This document shows positions 36,239-52,290 of a stretch of DNA of 64,000 nt, in pieces. Under the pieces are notes generated by a model, which was not told the DNA's origin, searched no databases, and worked only from the letters and a program-made list of their open reading frames with translations. Source of the stretch: Anthopleura xanthogrammica (lineage: Eukaryota; Cnidaria; Anthozoa; Actiniaria; Actiniidae). Every line of letters starts with the position of its first letter. The stretch's first letter is position 1. The translations under genes and the position numbers were made by a program. The DNA lies in contig OZ025214.1 of assembly GCA_964019055.1 (NCBI GenBank), positions 12,736,163-12,800,162 of the forward strand, read 5' to 3'.

Positions 36239-36773
36239 GGTAAGGTAAGGTAAGGTAAGGTAAGGTAAGGTAAGGTAAGGTAAGGTAAGGTAAGGTAAGG
36301 TAAGGTAAGGTAAGGTAAGGTAAGGTAAGGTAAGGTAAGGTAAGGTAAGGTAAGGTAAGGTAAGGTAAGGTAAGGTAAGGTAAGGTAAGGTAAGGTAAGG
36401 TAAGGTAAGGTAAGGTAAGGTAAGGTAAGGTAAGGTAAGGTAAGGTAAGGTAAGGTAAGGTAAGGTAAGGTAAGGTAAGGTAAGGTAAGGTAAGGTAAGG
36501 TAAGGTAAGGTAAGGTAAGGTAAGGTAAGGTAAGGTAAGGTAAGGTAAGGTAAGGTAAGGTAAGGTAAGGTAAGGTAAGGTAAGGTAAGGTAAGGTAAGG
36601 TAAGGTAAGGTAAGGTAAGGTAAGGTAAGGTAAGGTAAGGTAAGGTAAGGTAAGGTAAGGTAAGGTAAGGTAAGGTAAGGTAAGGTAAGGTAAGGTAAGG
36701 TAAGGTAAGGTAAGGTAAGGTAAGGTAAGGTAAGGTAAGGTAAGCTAAGCTAAGGTAAGGTAAGGTAAGGTAA
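36239..36773. repeat. (TAAGG)n pentanucleotide array
   Basis: About 107 near-perfect units of TAAGG; the only interruption is two TAAGC units at 36741-36750. It abuts AAACTTTATTTCAACACAC on its right, a retroelement-3'-end-like sequence. It is not the TTAGGG animal telomere repeat. It interrupts the duplicated flank of cassette P0. Confidence 0.97.
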
Positions 36774-38190
36774 ACTTTATTTCAACACACTAACACATAC
36801 AACAAACTGCTGATTTCCAATATGGGCGTGCATAAGAGAAATCTTAATTATGAGTCATATAGTAATAATAATAATATGATAAATTAATAGTTTTAAGTGA
36901 TAAGCAATCTAGCTGTACAATATGCTTATTTTTACACTAAATTCCGTGATCTCAGCGGTCAATTTTTCGATGTGTAGGGCCGAAATAAATTTTTGTAAGT
37001 TTCTCGGGAACCAAGTAAATTTTTCAAAACTAAAAACAGTCTTACTGCACTTTATCTATCTAGTATTCAATGCAAACCTTTTTTTATTATTTTAACGGCC
37101 AACACAATCAAATAATATATAAACCAATAACATGTTCTATTTCTGTTAAATAAGTTAAAACGTTGTCGCATGTATTATTGCCCTAAAGACATCATTAGAT
37201 ATACTATGAAGTGCTCCATTCAACAGTTAGAGCTAACTTAAGATCCTTATGGTCAAGTTTTTTTTATCAAATTTCAAATAGAAAAAGAATATGTTTTTTA
37301 TATCCATTGTCTTGCTTATTTATAACGTGGTTATCGTTGTCTCGTTTGCAAACTAGCATTTCGACGGTCGTCAATTAAAATACTTTTTCTTTAAATTATC
37401 TAATTATTTTCTTGATTCCAGGGTCTTTCTCCATGTTATTCAATTTGCTAACCCTTCACAACATCCAACATCAAACACCCTAAATCCCAATTCCATCTGT
37501 GAATTAGCCGTGCCCTAAATATGATCAGCCCAAAGTTTGTTTCAGGGCATCAAAAATTGGTTAAGGTTTTTAAGAAGTTCAAACTTATATTTCTCATTTG
37601 ATAATAAGCTATTTGTTTGCAACACGTTGAAAATAATAGTGGCCATAATAATTTTTTTTCCCAAAGCAACTTTCAAGAGAAGCCTCAATACTTCCAACGC
37701 ATAAACATATGACAGCGTCTCTGGAAAACCAAAATGCTATAAGATATCATCAGAGACACGATTAAGTGTTTCATTGCCATACAAACTAAATGAATCCTTA
37801 CAACATGTTAGCTGTTATTGTGATTATCTGAAGACTCTAAAACTACATTGTCAGCTTCGTGGAAACTGGTGAGGGCTATTCGATCCAGCGTCACAGATGA
37901 AGAACAAATTCAAGCTTGAATAGACGTACCACCACATGTTTCTATCACAAGATCCATCAAGATTTTTAAAATGAACATTTATTTTGCACCATTACAAAGC
38001 TTGATACCTTATGCATATATTGACGTGAAGAGTTTTACGATTTTATTGTCTACAAAGCTCATTATATTTAATTTTTACTAGCATTATTTCCACGTTGGTT
38101 CTGTGGAGAACAGTGATCTAAAACTTAAACATTGCTTTGTACTCAAATAAATGGCGCTTTTTTACTTTGGAACTGAGATCACCCACTTCC
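36774..38190. other. Intergenic, between the two peptide genes
   Basis: No gene seen. 37145-37235 is a second, diverged copy of the P-cassette flank (TGCCCTAAAGACATCATTA, GAAGTGCTCCATTCAACAG). 37490-37550 contains a degraded 57-bp repeat unit. The rest is A+T-rich. Confidence 0.5.
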
Positions 38191-38388
38191 TCATACACCG
38201 CAACATCCCCTTAAAGACGAACGCTTTATTTCTAATGGAGCAACTGGATCTTTGGTGTCTTTATGACCATCGTCATAGCTGCCATAATCTTCAGGATTAT
38301 CATCTATTGGAAAAATGGCGCGACTGTGAGACACGTCAAGGTTCAACAACAACATCAGGAAAAGACACAGAGCAACTATGGTCTTCAT
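38191..38388 (-). CDS. Short secreted peptide precursor 2
   Basis: A 65-aa paralogue of peptide precursor 1. It has a signal peptide (MKTIVALCLFLMLLLNLDVS), then SRAI, an acidic pro-region (DDNPEDYGSYDDGHKDTKDP) and a basic tail PLEIKRSSLRGCCGV. Cleavage after the KR would release a nine-residue peptide with two adjacent cysteines; this is inference. The pairs DT(N/K)DP and SRAI and the leader are shared with precursor 1. The tail is alignable only as LR-x-x-x-G, and the dibasic site is not conserved. The 5' non-coding exon (ending about 39032, donor GTAGGG) is almost identical to that of gene 1. It encodes a secreted product of unknown role, with a fast-changing C-terminus. Confidence 0.65.
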   Translation of the reverse strand: MKTIVALCLFLMLLLNLDVSHSRAIFPIDDNPEDYGSYDDGHKDTKDPVAPLEIKRSSLRGCCGV

Positions 38389-39032
38389 TTTCTTGCCACA
38401 ACTGATTTTCTGCTAAAAAACATAAACATTGAATTTGAATTTGACTTTCAGACTTTGTCATAGTTTTTAAGAAATTGTTCAGTCCTTTAGGTCCGGTCTC
38501 AGGAAAGAAAAACTCGCTAAGGACTTAGTTTGCTGTTAATGGATCCCCCATGGCTTGGATTAGGAGATACTTACGGAACATTTGTGCCCTGAATACACTT
38601 TTGTACATAAATGTACAACTGATACGCTTCCAGCGTATTCGGTATTCCTCAAGGATCCGTTTTAGGACCAACACTTTTTGTCCTTGATTCATACATGTGT
38701 AACGTCGACGTCTCTAGAAAGTTAGAGCTTCTAATAAAGGCACCACCAAAGATGAGATTTGGTGCTCGTTTTGGTAGTCAGGAAGTTCAATGTTTTCTCA
38801 AAATCCAAATGGCAAAAGAGTAAGTTGCCTCTTTTGTAAAATCAACAAAAAACAACTTGCACATTTGTAACTATCAAATCTACAAGTCTGACCGCACTTT
38901 CTTTTCCACGAAAGATTGAAAAGCTGAATACTAAAAGTAACGAAGTTTTAAACAAAAAGCTATGCTACACTACTGACAAAATCTGTACACTGTGCAAAGT
39001 TAAGCAATTTTAAAGTAAATAAAATCCCTACC

Positions 39033-39200
39033 TCAGTTCAGTCTTCAAGGTATTGGAAAGAGTCGATGTTTAATAAAACCATAGACGAATCAACACTTTA
39101 AGACTTGGTATGTGATGTCATATCTCTATTTTATGATTGGCTATCCGGGACATTACGTAGCATTTATGGGTAGATTAGCGCATGCGCCGCTTGAGTGAGT
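39033..39200 (-). promoter_or_regulatory. Promoter cassette P1 and first exon of peptide gene 2
   Basis: Same order of sites as P0: GCGCATGCGC near 39178-39187, CCAAT box, TATA-like ATAAAATAG and TGACATCA. The E-box is altered (TACGTA in place of CACGTG). From here rightwards the sequence is the left end of the first large duplicated receptor unit. Confidence 0.65.
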
Positions 39201-39902
39201 GATAAAAGTATATTGCCTCCCATAGTTGGGTGTCGAATGAAAATAAAATAAAACAAAAGACCAGACTTTGAAAGGCCAATAATGAAGATAAAACGAATTT
39301 GAAAAGAAATAAAAACAATAATACGAATCATCATATGAATAGCAGCGTTTCTCAAAAGGCTAAAACATTGCCACATTTATTGCCCTAAAGACATCATTAT
39401 CACTATGAAGTGCTCCATTCAACAGTTAGAACTAACTAGTATAGATCCTTAGAGGAGTTTCTCAATATTTAAACAGCTATATATAGAATATGTTTTTTAA
39501 TATATCCATTGTATTGCCCGTTTAGACAATAAAAAAACGTTCCTTAGTCGAATTCCCTAAACTGGGAAAATAATGGAGCATTCCAGTTTGAAACGGCAAA
39601 CCGCACTTTCTCCGTGACAAGCTAGAGATTTAGAATATTGAGGCCGGAATGAAAATTGGCGGTATCCAGGATAGTTTCTTCTTAAGCTCGACGTAAGCAA
39701 AATTCACCATCATCATCATCGTCATCATTATCAATATCATCATCATCAACTGACATCATCCTCTGCATTAACATCAACATCGACCAACATTGACCAACCA
39801 ACCAATCCTCATCAACATCAAAATCATAAATAGCTCTTCATATGCTAAACTTAAAAAGCTCAAACTACTGATTTATCTATGTACAGTATAAAATACATAC
39901 TA

Positions 39903-40075
39903 GTTATACAATGGTTTCGAGTGGCATACCGTGGAATATCCCACGAGTAACTTGTAGTTTCTAGTATACACACGAGCCTTTATAATTAGGCGAGTGTGTA
40001 TAAAAAGAAGATACAAGTGACGAGTGGGATATCCAGGGTATGCCACGAGAAACCATTGTATAACCATTTTATCCT
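39903..40075. mobile_element. Hairpin MITE, family 2, copy in receptor unit 1
   Basis: The ends TTATACAATGGTTTCGAGTG and ACGAGAAACCATTGTATAA are inverted repeats, and the central hairpin is ACACACGAGCC / GGCGAGTGTGT. Compared with units 2 and 3, unit 1 lacks about 170 bp of the attached right section. Confidence 0.75.
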
Positions 40076-40637
40076 ACACCATAGAAAATACAAATACGTA
40101 TAGATTCAATGCTGCATGTATGCGTGGAATAACTTCTAAGTTACTACATGATTTCTCCATGTTATGCATGTCTTTACATGTCAGTCGTTTACTTCGTTAT
40201 GATGCAGCCGGCCGACAGAGCAGAAAAACCGTTTTGGCCTCTCGTCATAAGGACAGCTAAGCGTTTTTAAGCTCAATATTTTGAAGAAAAAACAACCGTT
40301 TTTTTGGGGCCGAATTACAAAATATCAAATGCGACCAAAATTTATTGAATGATAGAACCCTTTGTATTTTGGTAGAGGTGATATATTGATCAGCAAAAAT
40401 CTAACATTAAACTGATAAAGTAATAGAACTTTTGTTTTCCTTTGGGAAAACCCCGCAAAGATAAACATTTGATGGGTTGTTGCTCCCCATTATTATCTTA
40501 TTATTAACAAGAACAACTAATTCAGAACCAATAAGTTACCGCTTTCAGTGATTTCTACCCAAAAGTTCCGCTTTGGTCCAGTCGCGTTGGTACGTTTGAG
40601 CCAACGTTGTTTGAACTCACTGTATAGCATAACCTTA

Positions 40638-40788
40638 AGACTGAGGAGAAACAGAACCTCGAAAAATCAAACACCTCTTAAACTCATTGCAAAATGTTTC
40701 ATTTCTAAACGAGAATAAAATTGGATTTAATAAAAATTGAATCCTAGAAAAACTATTCCAAACGTTTTAGTAATAAATGTAACGAGTT
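40638..40788 (-). pseudogene. Relic 3' end of an LRR-GPCR, unit 1
   Basis: About 150 bp downstream of the receptor A stop, the minus strand encodes a diverged TM7-to-C-terminus (GGATTCAAT, then LFSFR-like and KRC-like codons) with a lost base and a stop inside TM7. It is a decayed fragment of another receptor, repeated at 47151-47300 and 53884-54033. Confidence 0.75.
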
Positions 40789-40961
40789 TAAAGCGAGTTC
40801 TACCTCAGTTTCACTGATGTGGTCAAGTAAAGCAAGATCACGTGAGTGATTTTAACTAATATTAAATATTTTTTGGACAGTGGACGAAGATTGAATATTA
40901 ATATACATTATCATAAACATGATGAGATGACCTTGTATTGGCTCGTTTACTGGGATATACG

Positions 40962-43900
40962 TTAAGGATGAGGAGCAACAGAAACTCGACAAACAAGAAA
41001 ATTCCTTTTCATCTCATTGCGAAATACTTCATTTCTAAATGAGAATAAAATTGGATTTAAACAAGAATTGAATCCCAGAAAAATTATGAAAACAGTTTGG
41101 GAAAAGATGTAACGACTAACAATCGATCCGTTGGCAATAATGTTTGTTGCCACGATGAAACTAACAATTACGGGCAGAATAAAAAAGAAGACATTGGTGA
41201 ACATTATGAGTGCAATCCTGCGTGCCAAACGGTTTTCTCTTTGTAATTGTACGGTCTTCTGGTTAGTCTTTCGGAAATCCAAATACATGTGACCATATAA
41301 GGCTATGGCAACGATATATGAAATGCATTCAATACCTCCTACGTAAAAGATCACTGGTTCATTGTCAATGTTATATAAAGGAAAGCACATTCCGTTTATG
41401 CCATTTGAAAACTGCGGTGAAGTCATGAAACTAACTGGAAGCGACAAAGACAGACTCCAGACAATCACCATGGCAACGAAGGACATTCTTCTGGTGATTC
41501 TGATGTGTGGTCTCATGCAGTATACAACAGCTAAATACCTTTCCAGTGTCATTATGAACGACATTAAAGCGTTTAGAAACTGTCCAATGAGGAAAAAGAG
41601 ACCAACAATCCTGCAGTAGTGCTTCAGGTAAAAGTCATTGTATTCAAGAGCATCCATCATCTGCCTTGTGGATGTAATGATGATCATGTAGAATGACATC
41701 AACAGGTCTCCTACAGCTATATTAGCCACAAGAACATGTGCTACAGACTCTTGTAGAACTCTGCTTCTTAAAGTTGTGATGATAACAATCAGGTTGATAA
41801 CCATTGCACAAATGCCTTCTACTAAAGTGATAATGTGAATCCTTTGAATCAAGTTCCAGCAATAGGGGATTATTACGGTCTTAATGTAATACCAAGTGTG
41901 TTGTCGTTCGTTTTCAAAAAATGTATGTGTTGAGTTCAATGAATATTGATAAGATTTAACTCTTGTACAGTAAAAATAAAATCCATTTTTCTCGATGACG
42001 TCCCAGTAGCTGGCATCACGAAAAAAGACTTTATGTCTCCAACAGTCATCTGGTCTTGTAAGTAAGGCATTCGGCATAACATTTTCATCGATACTGGGTG
42101 GAATGTTTTCAACAAATGAATAGTTTTCCTGTGTTTTTCGGAAGTTCTTTTTTAAAATATAGCATTTGAATGGTCGCCAATATTGACCAGGTTTTTCCAT
42201 CCACAATAAAGAGATGATTTTTAGGTTTGGTAGTGACAGGATTTGTTGGTCTGGTTTCCAATAAATATTTTGTGCAATGTTCAACATGATGAGATTTAGT
42301 AGATCTTGTTCAATCAACCTTGTGTCCCACTGTTTGATCATGTTGTCTTGGAGATTTCTGTTTGAGAATTAAAAAGATGAAGCATATCTTAAAATGGCTA
42401 TTATCATATTTTCTTTAAAAGACCATTTGATTTACACATTAGAAACCACACGTCTCAGTATTCTTCGATTGCTCGTTATGTCATCACGGCCTCTCGGAGG
42501 AGCGTTGGTGCCATTTAACAAAATATTTCTCATTAGCATCCATTGTTAACGGCACCAAAATGGCTGCCATGTTTTTTGTCTTTTGACTCTCTTGGGAATA
42601 CTTGCAACCCATCAATCCGAGTCCCCAAGATAAATTTTACTTTCAATCCGAACTTTAGGATTCGTGAAAGGCGGCGTTAATCAAACAAAAACTTTGATCC
42701 CGAATGGAATTTGTCGGGTGTCAAGAAAAGCTAAATCGAACTTTTCCAACTTACTACGTTTATTATATTTTTTTATAGCATTTCATATCTACCAGATGGA
42801 TAAAGAAAAAAAATGGGATTTAGCAGTGACATTTCTGCAGAGTAGTTATTCGTTCAGTGAAGTTTCCATTGGAATTTAGAAGCTGATTTTTTTTGCGGAG
42901 GGAGGAAAATCGGAGAACCCAGAGAAAAAATCCCTAAGCACAGGAGAGAACCAACCAACAACTCCACTCACATACTACACTGAACCCGGGAATTGATGAG
43001 AGGCGGGCGCTGTCACAGCTACGCCAACCGTGCTTCCCTTAAAAAAAACTTTACACAATTGAACTTACAACTCCTGTAGTTTTGTTAGGTGACTGAACGC
43101 TCCTTGACTGATAGTATGTATGATATTGGAAGACAAAGATCTGAAAAGAAACATAACGGGGTTAGGAGGTTAGGAAGTAATAACAACGAAACCTATAAGC
43201 CAAATACTTAGTTTGCCATTACAATACAATACTGGCAAAATACGATGATACTTTTATCAACCCCTTAACGACGAAAAAAAGTTGTTCTCTACTCACAGAT
43301 AAATTAGGTTTGAATAGTCTTGAAACGAGTGACGAGGAATCTCTTGGATGTTGTTCCATGAAAGATTCCTACGAATATTGATTATAAGAATTAAACCAGT
43401 GATCAAGGAAACAAAGGAACAAACAAAACAAACAATCTAAGTAAAAGAAGTAACTAAAATCAATAATTCTTACAATCGAGCAACATTATTTGGTGCACTT
43501 ATGATCAATTTCAGTTCATTCACGTGCTCAAAGTGACATCTTGCAGTGACGTCAGTAAAAACGTCACTAAGACATTTGCACATAAAAGGCTCACGTGCTT
43601 CGCAGGTTATCCAATGGGAACTGTTGGTGGAATTTGTTGATGTTGAATGCAAAATAACTACGTAAAAAGTTGTAAAGAAGAAAAGCTGAAAAATATAAAT
43701 CGAAATAATTTGAATGAATAAAAAATTTAATAAAGATTAAGACAATTAGTTGCATATTATAACAAGTGGAATTATTTGAATCAATTAAAATTGTTATAAT
43801 AAATAAATGCTTTGCCAAAATATTAATGAATTAATATATTAAATTCTCGTATTCACATTCAACTATTTGTGTAACGTTCGCCCTTTAATTGACTTTGAAA

Positions 43901-44704
43901 ATTTTGCAGCTCAATTTGGAGGACAAAAAGATAGGTTCCAATTGCAATTCACAGGAGATTGAAATTCTTTTGTTTTGTCCTTCAAATTGAGCTGCTTTGA
44001 CGTGACGTGAAATGGGTCTATATAACTTTGCCAATGGTCAACGTACACTAAATTTGGTTGATAATACAGTAGTGTCGACTTTGAAACGTCGCACCAAATT
44101 TGTGTATTTTTCATTGTGATTTGAATATCAAATTCTTTGTTTTCCGAGATCACGAGATATCGCTAGTCACTTGTCATCTGTGCCGATTTTTGATTATATT
44201 AGGTGCCCCACCGGTTGCTTTTTAATACGAATTTAAAGTTATAAATAGCCGCTGTGTCAGCCGTATCCGAGAGAAGATCGACGAAAAATAATTAAAGATT
44301 ATAGAACATATGAATATATGTATAGAACAAAGGATGTTATTCAGCAAATATTAAGTTAAAAGATTAATTTTGAGTTGGAAAGTGAACTACATCAAAAGTT
44401 GTCGAAAAATATTATAAGCTATAAGATTACATTCAGTTGAACTTCACATACAAGAACAAGAGATAGATTTATTGATGCAAAATAATACTTTTCTTTGTTA
44501 GTCATTGGTTTGTGAAAATGTTATTGGGAATTTAGTCTTAACTTTAATCTAGCAAAATATCTTACAAGAACATGTCGTATTACCTAGCTAGATTAGCTCC
44601 TTAGTTACTCTAGGTAACCAATACCATAATTTATAATTATTATTAATTTTTTGTAAAGCTTTTTTGGTATAAATAAATATTATTGTATTGTATAAACACA
44701 AACA

Positions 44705-44793
<89 letters not shown>

Positions 44794-44906
44794 GAGAGAC
44801 AGAGAGAGAGACAGAGAGAGAGAGACAAAGAAAGCAAATTTCTTAGGTATCATTTTCCATAAATTTGAGCTAAATTTAACGTACTCACCCTGAGAAAAAT
44901 ATCCAT
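40962..44906 (-). CDS. LRR-containing class A GPCR, copy A, intact
   Basis: An LGR-like receptor of 589 aa in five phase-consistent exons: 44889-44906 (MDIFLR), 43474-43685, 43297-43368, 43069-43140 and 40962-42357. The signal peptide spans the first junction. A Cys-rich LRR N-cap follows (ITCEAREPFMCKC), then two 24-residue LRRs each on a 72-base exon and a third and fourth at the start of exon 5, a Cys-containing hinge (about 230-310) and seven membrane segments. Class A marks: LVANIAVGDL in TM2, ERYLAVVYC after TM3, CLNPILFSF in TM7 (NPxxF for NPxxY). The 72-base LRR exons are typical of LGRs. The ectodomain is much shorter than in glycoprotein-hormone or relaxin receptors. The ligand is unknown. 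Confidence 0.88.
42890..43040 (-). mobile_element. SINE copy in receptor A intron
   Basis: On the minus strand: A-box-like TTGGCGTAGCTGTGACAGCG, then CCGGGTTCAG (B-box-like), then the family tail ending in TTTTCCTCCCTCCGC. Copies with the same boundaries lie at 49410-49560 in receptor B. Confidence 0.6.
43908..44022. mobile_element. Hairpin MITE, family 1, copy d
   Basis: Arms GCAGCTCAATTTGGAGGAC and TCCTTCAAATTGAGCTGC, in intron 1 of receptor A. The left outer end is eroded and the right end reads GAAATGGGTCTATA. Confidence 0.7.
44706..44826. repeat. (GA)n microsatellite in receptor A intron 1
   Basis: About 120 bp of GA with occasional GACA. The corresponding tract in receptor B (51331-51556) is about twice as long. 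Confidence 0.97.
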
Positions 44907-45052
44907 GAAGTTTAAATGTTTTGCTGTGTTGATCTCTTCCTTTACTTCAGAAAAACGAAATCCAACTTCTTGTGTTTTAATCAAAACTTTAGTCTACAAA
45001 TAGTTGTCAAAAAATCAACGTCAATCAAGGTTATTTTTTATTTAGAAGTTTA

Positions 45053-45241
45053 TCAGAACAGTTGAAATTCTTCATAACAACGCCAATGTCCACCTACTAT
45101 GAATTTGTCTGTACATAGATTCATATGTCTCTTGCTAATATTGCTTTCAACTGGATAACATGCATTGTCTATCATATTTTTACAATTAATTTTCTGTCTA
45201 GGACAGTAAGAGTTCATTTTAATCAAAATAATATAAAACAT
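45053..45241 (-). other. Small Cys-containing open frame, unit 1
   Basis: A 62-codon frame with five cysteines (SYCPRQKINC, NACYP, NLCTDK, HWRCYEE), between cassette P2 and receptor A exon 1. It has no signal peptide in frame. It is identical in unit 2, but the whole unit is nearly identical, so this does not show selection. It may be a receptor 5' UTR intron or an unrecognised small exon. Confidence 0.2.
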
Positions 45242-45424
45242 ATAAGATATGAATTGTGTTTTCTTTCAAAGGAAACAATAATATAGAGGCTACCTAGCGA
45301 CTTTTCTGATGAAATTTTCATTTCTAATCTCATTCATAATTCATCAGATCAAAACTGAAAGAATTATACGACTTGATTTTGTTAGTTAAACAGCGATTCG
45401 TCACTGAAAAAAATGTTAAAAAAT

Positions 45425-45560
45425 GATAAAACCATAGAAGAAGCAACACTTTAAGACTTGGTATGTGATGTCATATCTCTATTTTATGATTGGCTATCCG
45501 GGACATCACGTGGCATTTATGGGTAGATTAGCGCATGCGCCGCTTGAGTGAGTGATAAAA
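45425..45560 (-). promoter_or_regulatory. Promoter cassette P2, upstream of receptor A
   Basis: GCGCATGCGC (about 45531-45540), CACGTG, CCAAT box, ATAAAATAG and TGACATCA in the same order and spacing as P0. The copy lies about 540 bp before the receptor A start codon. A 5' UTR intron (donor about 45291, acceptor TTTGTAG near 44996) could link them. Confidence 0.55.
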
Positions 45561-46271
45561 GTATATTGCCTCCCATAGTTGGGCGTCGAATGAAAATAAA
45601 ATAAAACAAAAGGCCAGACTTTGAAAGGCCAATAATGAAGATAAAAAGAATTTGAAAAGAATTAAAATCAATAATACGAATCATCATATGAATAGCAGCG
45701 TTTCTCAAAAGGCTAAAACGTTGCCACATTTATTGCCCTAAAGACATTATTATCACTATGAAGTGCTCCATTCAACAGTTAGAACTAACTAGTATAGATC
45801 CTTAGAGGAGTTTCTCAATATTTAAACAGCTATATATAGAATATGTTTTTTAATGTATCCATTGTATTGCCCGTTGAGACAATAAAAAAAAACGTTCCTT
45901 AGTCGTTAGAAGGAAGGAATTCCCTAAACTGGGAAAATAATGGAGCATTTCAGTTTGAAACGGCAAACCGCACTTTCTCCGTGACAAGCTAGAGATTTAG
46001 AATATTGAGGCCGGAATGAAAATTGGCGGTATTCATGATAGTTTCTTCTTAAGCTCGATGTAAGCAAAATTCACCATCATCATCATCGTCATCATTATCA
46101 ATATCATTATCATCAACTGACATCATCCTCTGCATTAACATCAACATCGACCAACATTGACCAACCAACCAATCCTCATCAACATCAAATTCGTAAATAG
46201 CTCTTCATATGCTAAACTTAAAAAGCTAAAACTACAGATTTATCTATGTACAGTATAAAATACATACTAGT

Positions 46272-46590
46272 TATACAATGGTTTCGAGTGGCATACCGTG
46301 GAATATCCCACGAGTAACTTGTAGTTTCTAGTATACACACGAGCCTTTATAATTAGGCGAGTGTGTATAAAAAGAAGATACAAGTGACGAGTGGGATATC
46401 CATAGTATGCCACGAGAAACCATTGTATAACCAATTTATCCCACACCATAGAAAACACAAATGCGTAGATTCAACGCGCAGTGCATGATTGGAAAGAAGA
46501 TTGAAATACCGACGAATATACAACGGCTTTAATTTCCTGCTAACTGATTGGCTGTATTTTCTATGGCCGTGTGCGATAAAAATAACTATA
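46272..46590. mobile_element. Hairpin MITE, family 2, complete copy in unit 2
   Basis: It has both the TTATACAATGG-bounded palindrome and the right section bounded by ATAGAAAACACAAATG and TGTATTTTCTATGG, which unit 1 has lost. Confidence 0.7.
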
Positions 46591-47150
46591 TACACTAGTT
46601 GTTGCATATTGAAAGTGAAATGCTGCATGTATGCGTGGAATAACTTCTAAGTTCCTACATGATTTCTCCATGTTATGCATGTCTTTACATGTCAGTCGTT
46701 TATTTTGTTATGATGCAGCCGTCCGACAGAGCAGAAAAACCGTTTTGGCCTCTCGTCATAAGGACAGCTAAGCGTGTTTAAGCTCAATATTTTGAAGAAG
46801 AAAAAACGTTTTCTTGGGGCCGAATTACAAAATGCGACCAAAATTTATTGAATGCGGTTTAAAGATAGAACTCTTTATATTTTGGTAGAGGTGATATATT
46901 CATCAGCAAAAATCTAACATTAAACTGATAAAGTAATAGGACTTTTGTTTTCCTTTCGGAAAACCCCGCAAAGATATACATTTGATGGGTTGTTGCTCCC
47001 CATTATTATCTTATTATTGACAAGAACAACTAATTCAGAACGAATAAGTAACCGCTTTCAGTGATTTCTACCCAAAAGTTCCGTTTTGGTCCAGTCGCGT
47101 TGGTACGTTTGAGCCAACGTTGTTTGAACTCACTGTATAGCATAACCTTA

Positions 47151-47300
47151 AGACTGAGGAGAAACAGAACCTCGAAAAATCAAACACCTCTTAAACTCAT
47201 TGCAAAATGTTTCATTTCTAAACGAGAATAAAATTGGATTAAAAAAAAATGAATCCTAGAAAAACTATTCCAAACGTTTTAGTAATAAATGTAACGAGTT
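47151..47300 (-). pseudogene. Relic 3' end of an LRR-GPCR, unit 2
   Basis: Counterpart of 40638-40788; diverged TM7/C-terminal codons with disrupted frame, just past the receptor B 3' flank. Confidence 0.75.
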
Positions 47301-47473
47301 TAAAGCGAGTTCTGCCTCAGTTTCACTGATGTGGTTAAGTAAAGCAAGATCACGTGAGTGATTTTAACTAATATTAAATATTTTTTGGACAGTGGACGAA
47401 GATTGAATATTAATATACATTATCATAAACATGATGAGATGACCTTGTATTGGCTCGTTTACTGGGATATACG

Positions 47474-51637
<4,164 letters not shown>

Positions 51638-51783
51638 GAAGTTTAAATGTTTTGCTGTGTTGATCTCTTCCTTTACTTCAGAAAAACGAAATCCAACTTC
51701 TTGTGTTTTAATCAAAACTTTAGTCTACAAATAGTTGTCAAAAAATCAACGTCAATCAAGGTTATTTTTTATTTAGAAGTTTA

Positions 51784-51972
51784 TCAGAACAGTTGAAATT
51801 CTTCATAACAACGCCAATGTCCACCTACTATGAATTTGTCTGTACATAGATTCATATGTCTCTTGCTAATATTGCTTTCAACTGGATAACATGCATTGTC
51901 TATCATATTTTTACAATTAATTTTCTGTCTAGGACAGTAAGAGTTCATTTTAATCAAAATAATATAAAACAT
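51784..51972 (-). other. Small Cys-containing open frame, unit 2
   Basis: Identical in protein to the frame at 45053-45241 in unit 1 and in the same position relative to the receptor. Coding status is uncertain. Confidence 0.2.
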
Positions 51973-52159
51973 ATAAGATATGAATTGTGTTTTCTTTCAA
52001 AGGAAACAATAATATAGAGGCTACCTAGCGACTTTTCTGATGAAATTTTCATTTCTAATCTCATTCATAATTCATCAGATCAAAACTGAAAGAATTATAC
52101 GACTTGATTTTGTTAGTTAAACAGCGATTCGTCACTGAAAAAAATGTTAAAAAATGATA

Positions 52160-52290
52160 AAACCATAGAAGAAGCAACACTTTAAGACTTGGTATGTGAT
52201 GTCATATCTCTATTTTATGATTGGCTATCCGGGACATCACGTGGCATTTATGGGTAGATTAGCGCATGCGCCGCTTGAGTGAGTGATAAA
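52160..52290 (-). promoter_or_regulatory. Promoter cassette P3, upstream of receptor B
   Basis: The same five sites in order, including GCGCATGCGC (about 52262-52271) and CACGTG. It is almost identical to P2 and about 540 bp upstream of the receptor B start codon. Confidence 0.55.

Larger units (their letters stand above)
39065..45430. repeat. Segmental duplication unit 1 (receptor A)
   Basis: A tandem unit of about 6.4 kb, near-identical to 45430-52160. It includes cassette flank, family 2 MITE, relic receptor tail, receptor A, SINE, family 1 MITE and (GA)n tract. The boundary falls a few bases inside the transcribed end of the P cassette (ATAAAACCATAG), where peptide-gene and receptor copies diverge. 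Confidence 0.85.

Noticed and set aside
36239..36773. Interstitial telomere repeat
   Set aside because: The unit is TAAGG, not TTAGGG or its reverse complement, and the array is flanked by duplicated unique sequence.
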